Origin: Clarkia xantiana subsp. parviflora
Taxonomy: Eukaryota > Streptophyta > Magnoliopsida > Myrtales > Onagraceae
Assembly (NCBI GenBank): GCA_036873135.1
Contig: JAPTYO010000018.1
Location: forward strand, 2,108,001 to 2,172,000
DNA length: 64,000 bases
Direction of reading: 5' to 3'
Part shown: positions 63,079-64,000 of the stretch, one piece after another
Position numbering within the stretch: the stretch's first letter is position 1
Layout of the letters: each line of letters begins with the position of its first letter
Translations under genes and position numbers: made by a program
Notes under the pieces: generated by a model
Database searches by the model: none
What the model was told of the DNA's origin: nothing
Seen by the model: only the letters and a program-made list of their open reading frames with translations

Positions 63079-64000
63079 GTGTTAACGGTCATGGAGCGAC
63101 AGGGTATCTCTAGGTACCCCCCGAAAAAGGAAGGAGAGTTTTTGGGATCCCGCACCGATCGCTACCATCGCGCGAATGGCCACGACACCAATCATTGTCG
63201 GGAGCTGAAGAAGGAGATCGAAAAGCTGATCCAGAAGGGGAAGCTTAAGGAGATTGTCGGGGAGAAACGGTGCCGATCCCATTCTCGATCCCGATCACGG
63301 TCCCGTTCCCGATCCCGTGATCGGTCCCCAAAGAAGAAAAGGTCCGACCCAGAGTCTTCTGGTGTCCGTAAGGAGAGGCGGGGCACAATAAATGTGATTC
63401 ATGGAGGATTTGCCGCGGGGGGTGATACCTCGTCCTCCCGGGAGGTTTATGCCTCTAGAATTCCTGCTGCTGTGGTGCTGGGTAAGAGGTCCCGATCCTG
63501 AACCCTGAAGGAAGAGATGGTGATCTCCTTTTCGTCGGAGGATCTCGTAGGCGTGGAGACTCCGCACGATGACGCTCTGGTCATGACCTTTGATGTGGAC
63601 GGATACGAGATGAAGCGAATTCTGATCGATGGAGGGAGCTCCTCCGATATTTTGTTCATGGATGCGTTAGAGGCCATGGGGAAAACGAAAAAAGACCTGA
63701 AGGAGGCAAACTTCCCGATGGTCGGATTCTCTGGCTCTACCTCATATCCGCTAGGGGTAATCACCCTACCAGTGGAGTTTGGTAGCGGATGGAAATCAGA
63801 GAGGAGGAACGTGGAGTTTGTGGTAGTTGGTTCCACGGGGACTTACAACGCGATCATCGGGAGAACTACCATCAACCCCCTGATGGCAGTTGCCTCGACT
63901 GTTCACCAGAAGATGAAGTTCCCGACTGACCATGGAGTCGGAGAGGTCAAGGGCGACCAGGTTGCTTCCAGAAAATGTTATGTCAACGCCACCCGAAGGA
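63079..64000 (+). pseudogene. Zinc knuckle remnant, RS tract and protease of B2 (cut by window end)
   Basis: Same frame as gag. The knuckle has lost nine bases (YHRANGHDTNHC instead of YCRFHRANGHDTNHC), so its first Cys and the following His are gone. The RS tract is short (63271-63340). A Trp codon has become TGA at 63499-63501. The protease has HDDALVMTFDVDGYEMKRIL, LIDGGSSSD (Asp about 63627) and IIGRTTINPLMAVASTVHQ, and continues past 64000. Confidence 0.87.

Larger units (their letters stand above)
61015..64000 (+). mobile_element. Element B2: second member of family B (cut by window end)
   Basis: 5' LTR, primer site, gag, RS tract and protease up to the window end. Inserted in A2 at a place equal to about 15553 of A. 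B2 carries three in-frame stops (61924, 63076, 63499) but not the frameshift that splits gag in B. Confidence 0.92.

Overview
The window is repeat-rich intergenic DNA of a seed plant. It is a nest of LTR retrotransposons with no recognisable host gene, tRNA or rRNA. The evidence for a plant is Ty3/gypsy pol with a second RNase H domain (Tat-type organisation), Copia-type RT/RNase H, a tRNA-iMet-type primer site, plant-type TATA boxes and 75-90 nt introns. I cannot name the species.

Layout from left to right. (1) Element A, + strand, 460-20494: 5' LTR, broken gag, protease, then a second gag-like segment. Element B (3900-13957) sits inside that segment with a 5-bp target duplication AACGC. A resumes at 13963 with non-coding DNA, a spliced antisense gene (18252 to 15883) and a 3' LTR cut off after about 20 bp. 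(2) B is a Tat-like element with 682-bp LTRs differing at 5 positions. It has gag, zinc knuckle, RS repeat, protease, archaeal-type RNase H and integrase, but no reverse transcriptase, followed by a 26-bp tandem array and an antisense spliced gene. (3) 20495-32441: two relatives of one array-rich family (C), one per strand, around a 5'-truncated Copia element F on the minus strand. A young non-coding element G (identical 239-bp LTRs, TSD CTACG) has inserted into F's LTR. (4) 32442-51565: element E, minus strand, large and essentially non-coding, inserted in the C LTR. Element D (38387-49976, + strand, TSD TTATT) has inserted into E. D keeps traces of gag, protease and the antisense gene. (5) 51571-56168: the rest of the C sequence, AT-rich DNA and a decayed minus-strand Copia fragment. 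(6) 56169-64000: A2, a second member of family A, interrupted at 61015 by B2, a second member of family B that runs off the window.

Insertion order from nesting: A then B; A2 then B2; F then G; C then E then D. No element here carries an RT of its own except the broken Copia RT in F. Any mobility of A, B, D, E and G must have depended on proteins supplied in trans. The points most worth checking are the gag-protease-gag' layout shared by A and A2, the antisense spliced gene with conserved intron positions in A, B and D, a 120-bp non-coding block far better conserved between A and A2 than their coding parts, and a common U5 module in otherwise dissimilar LTRs.
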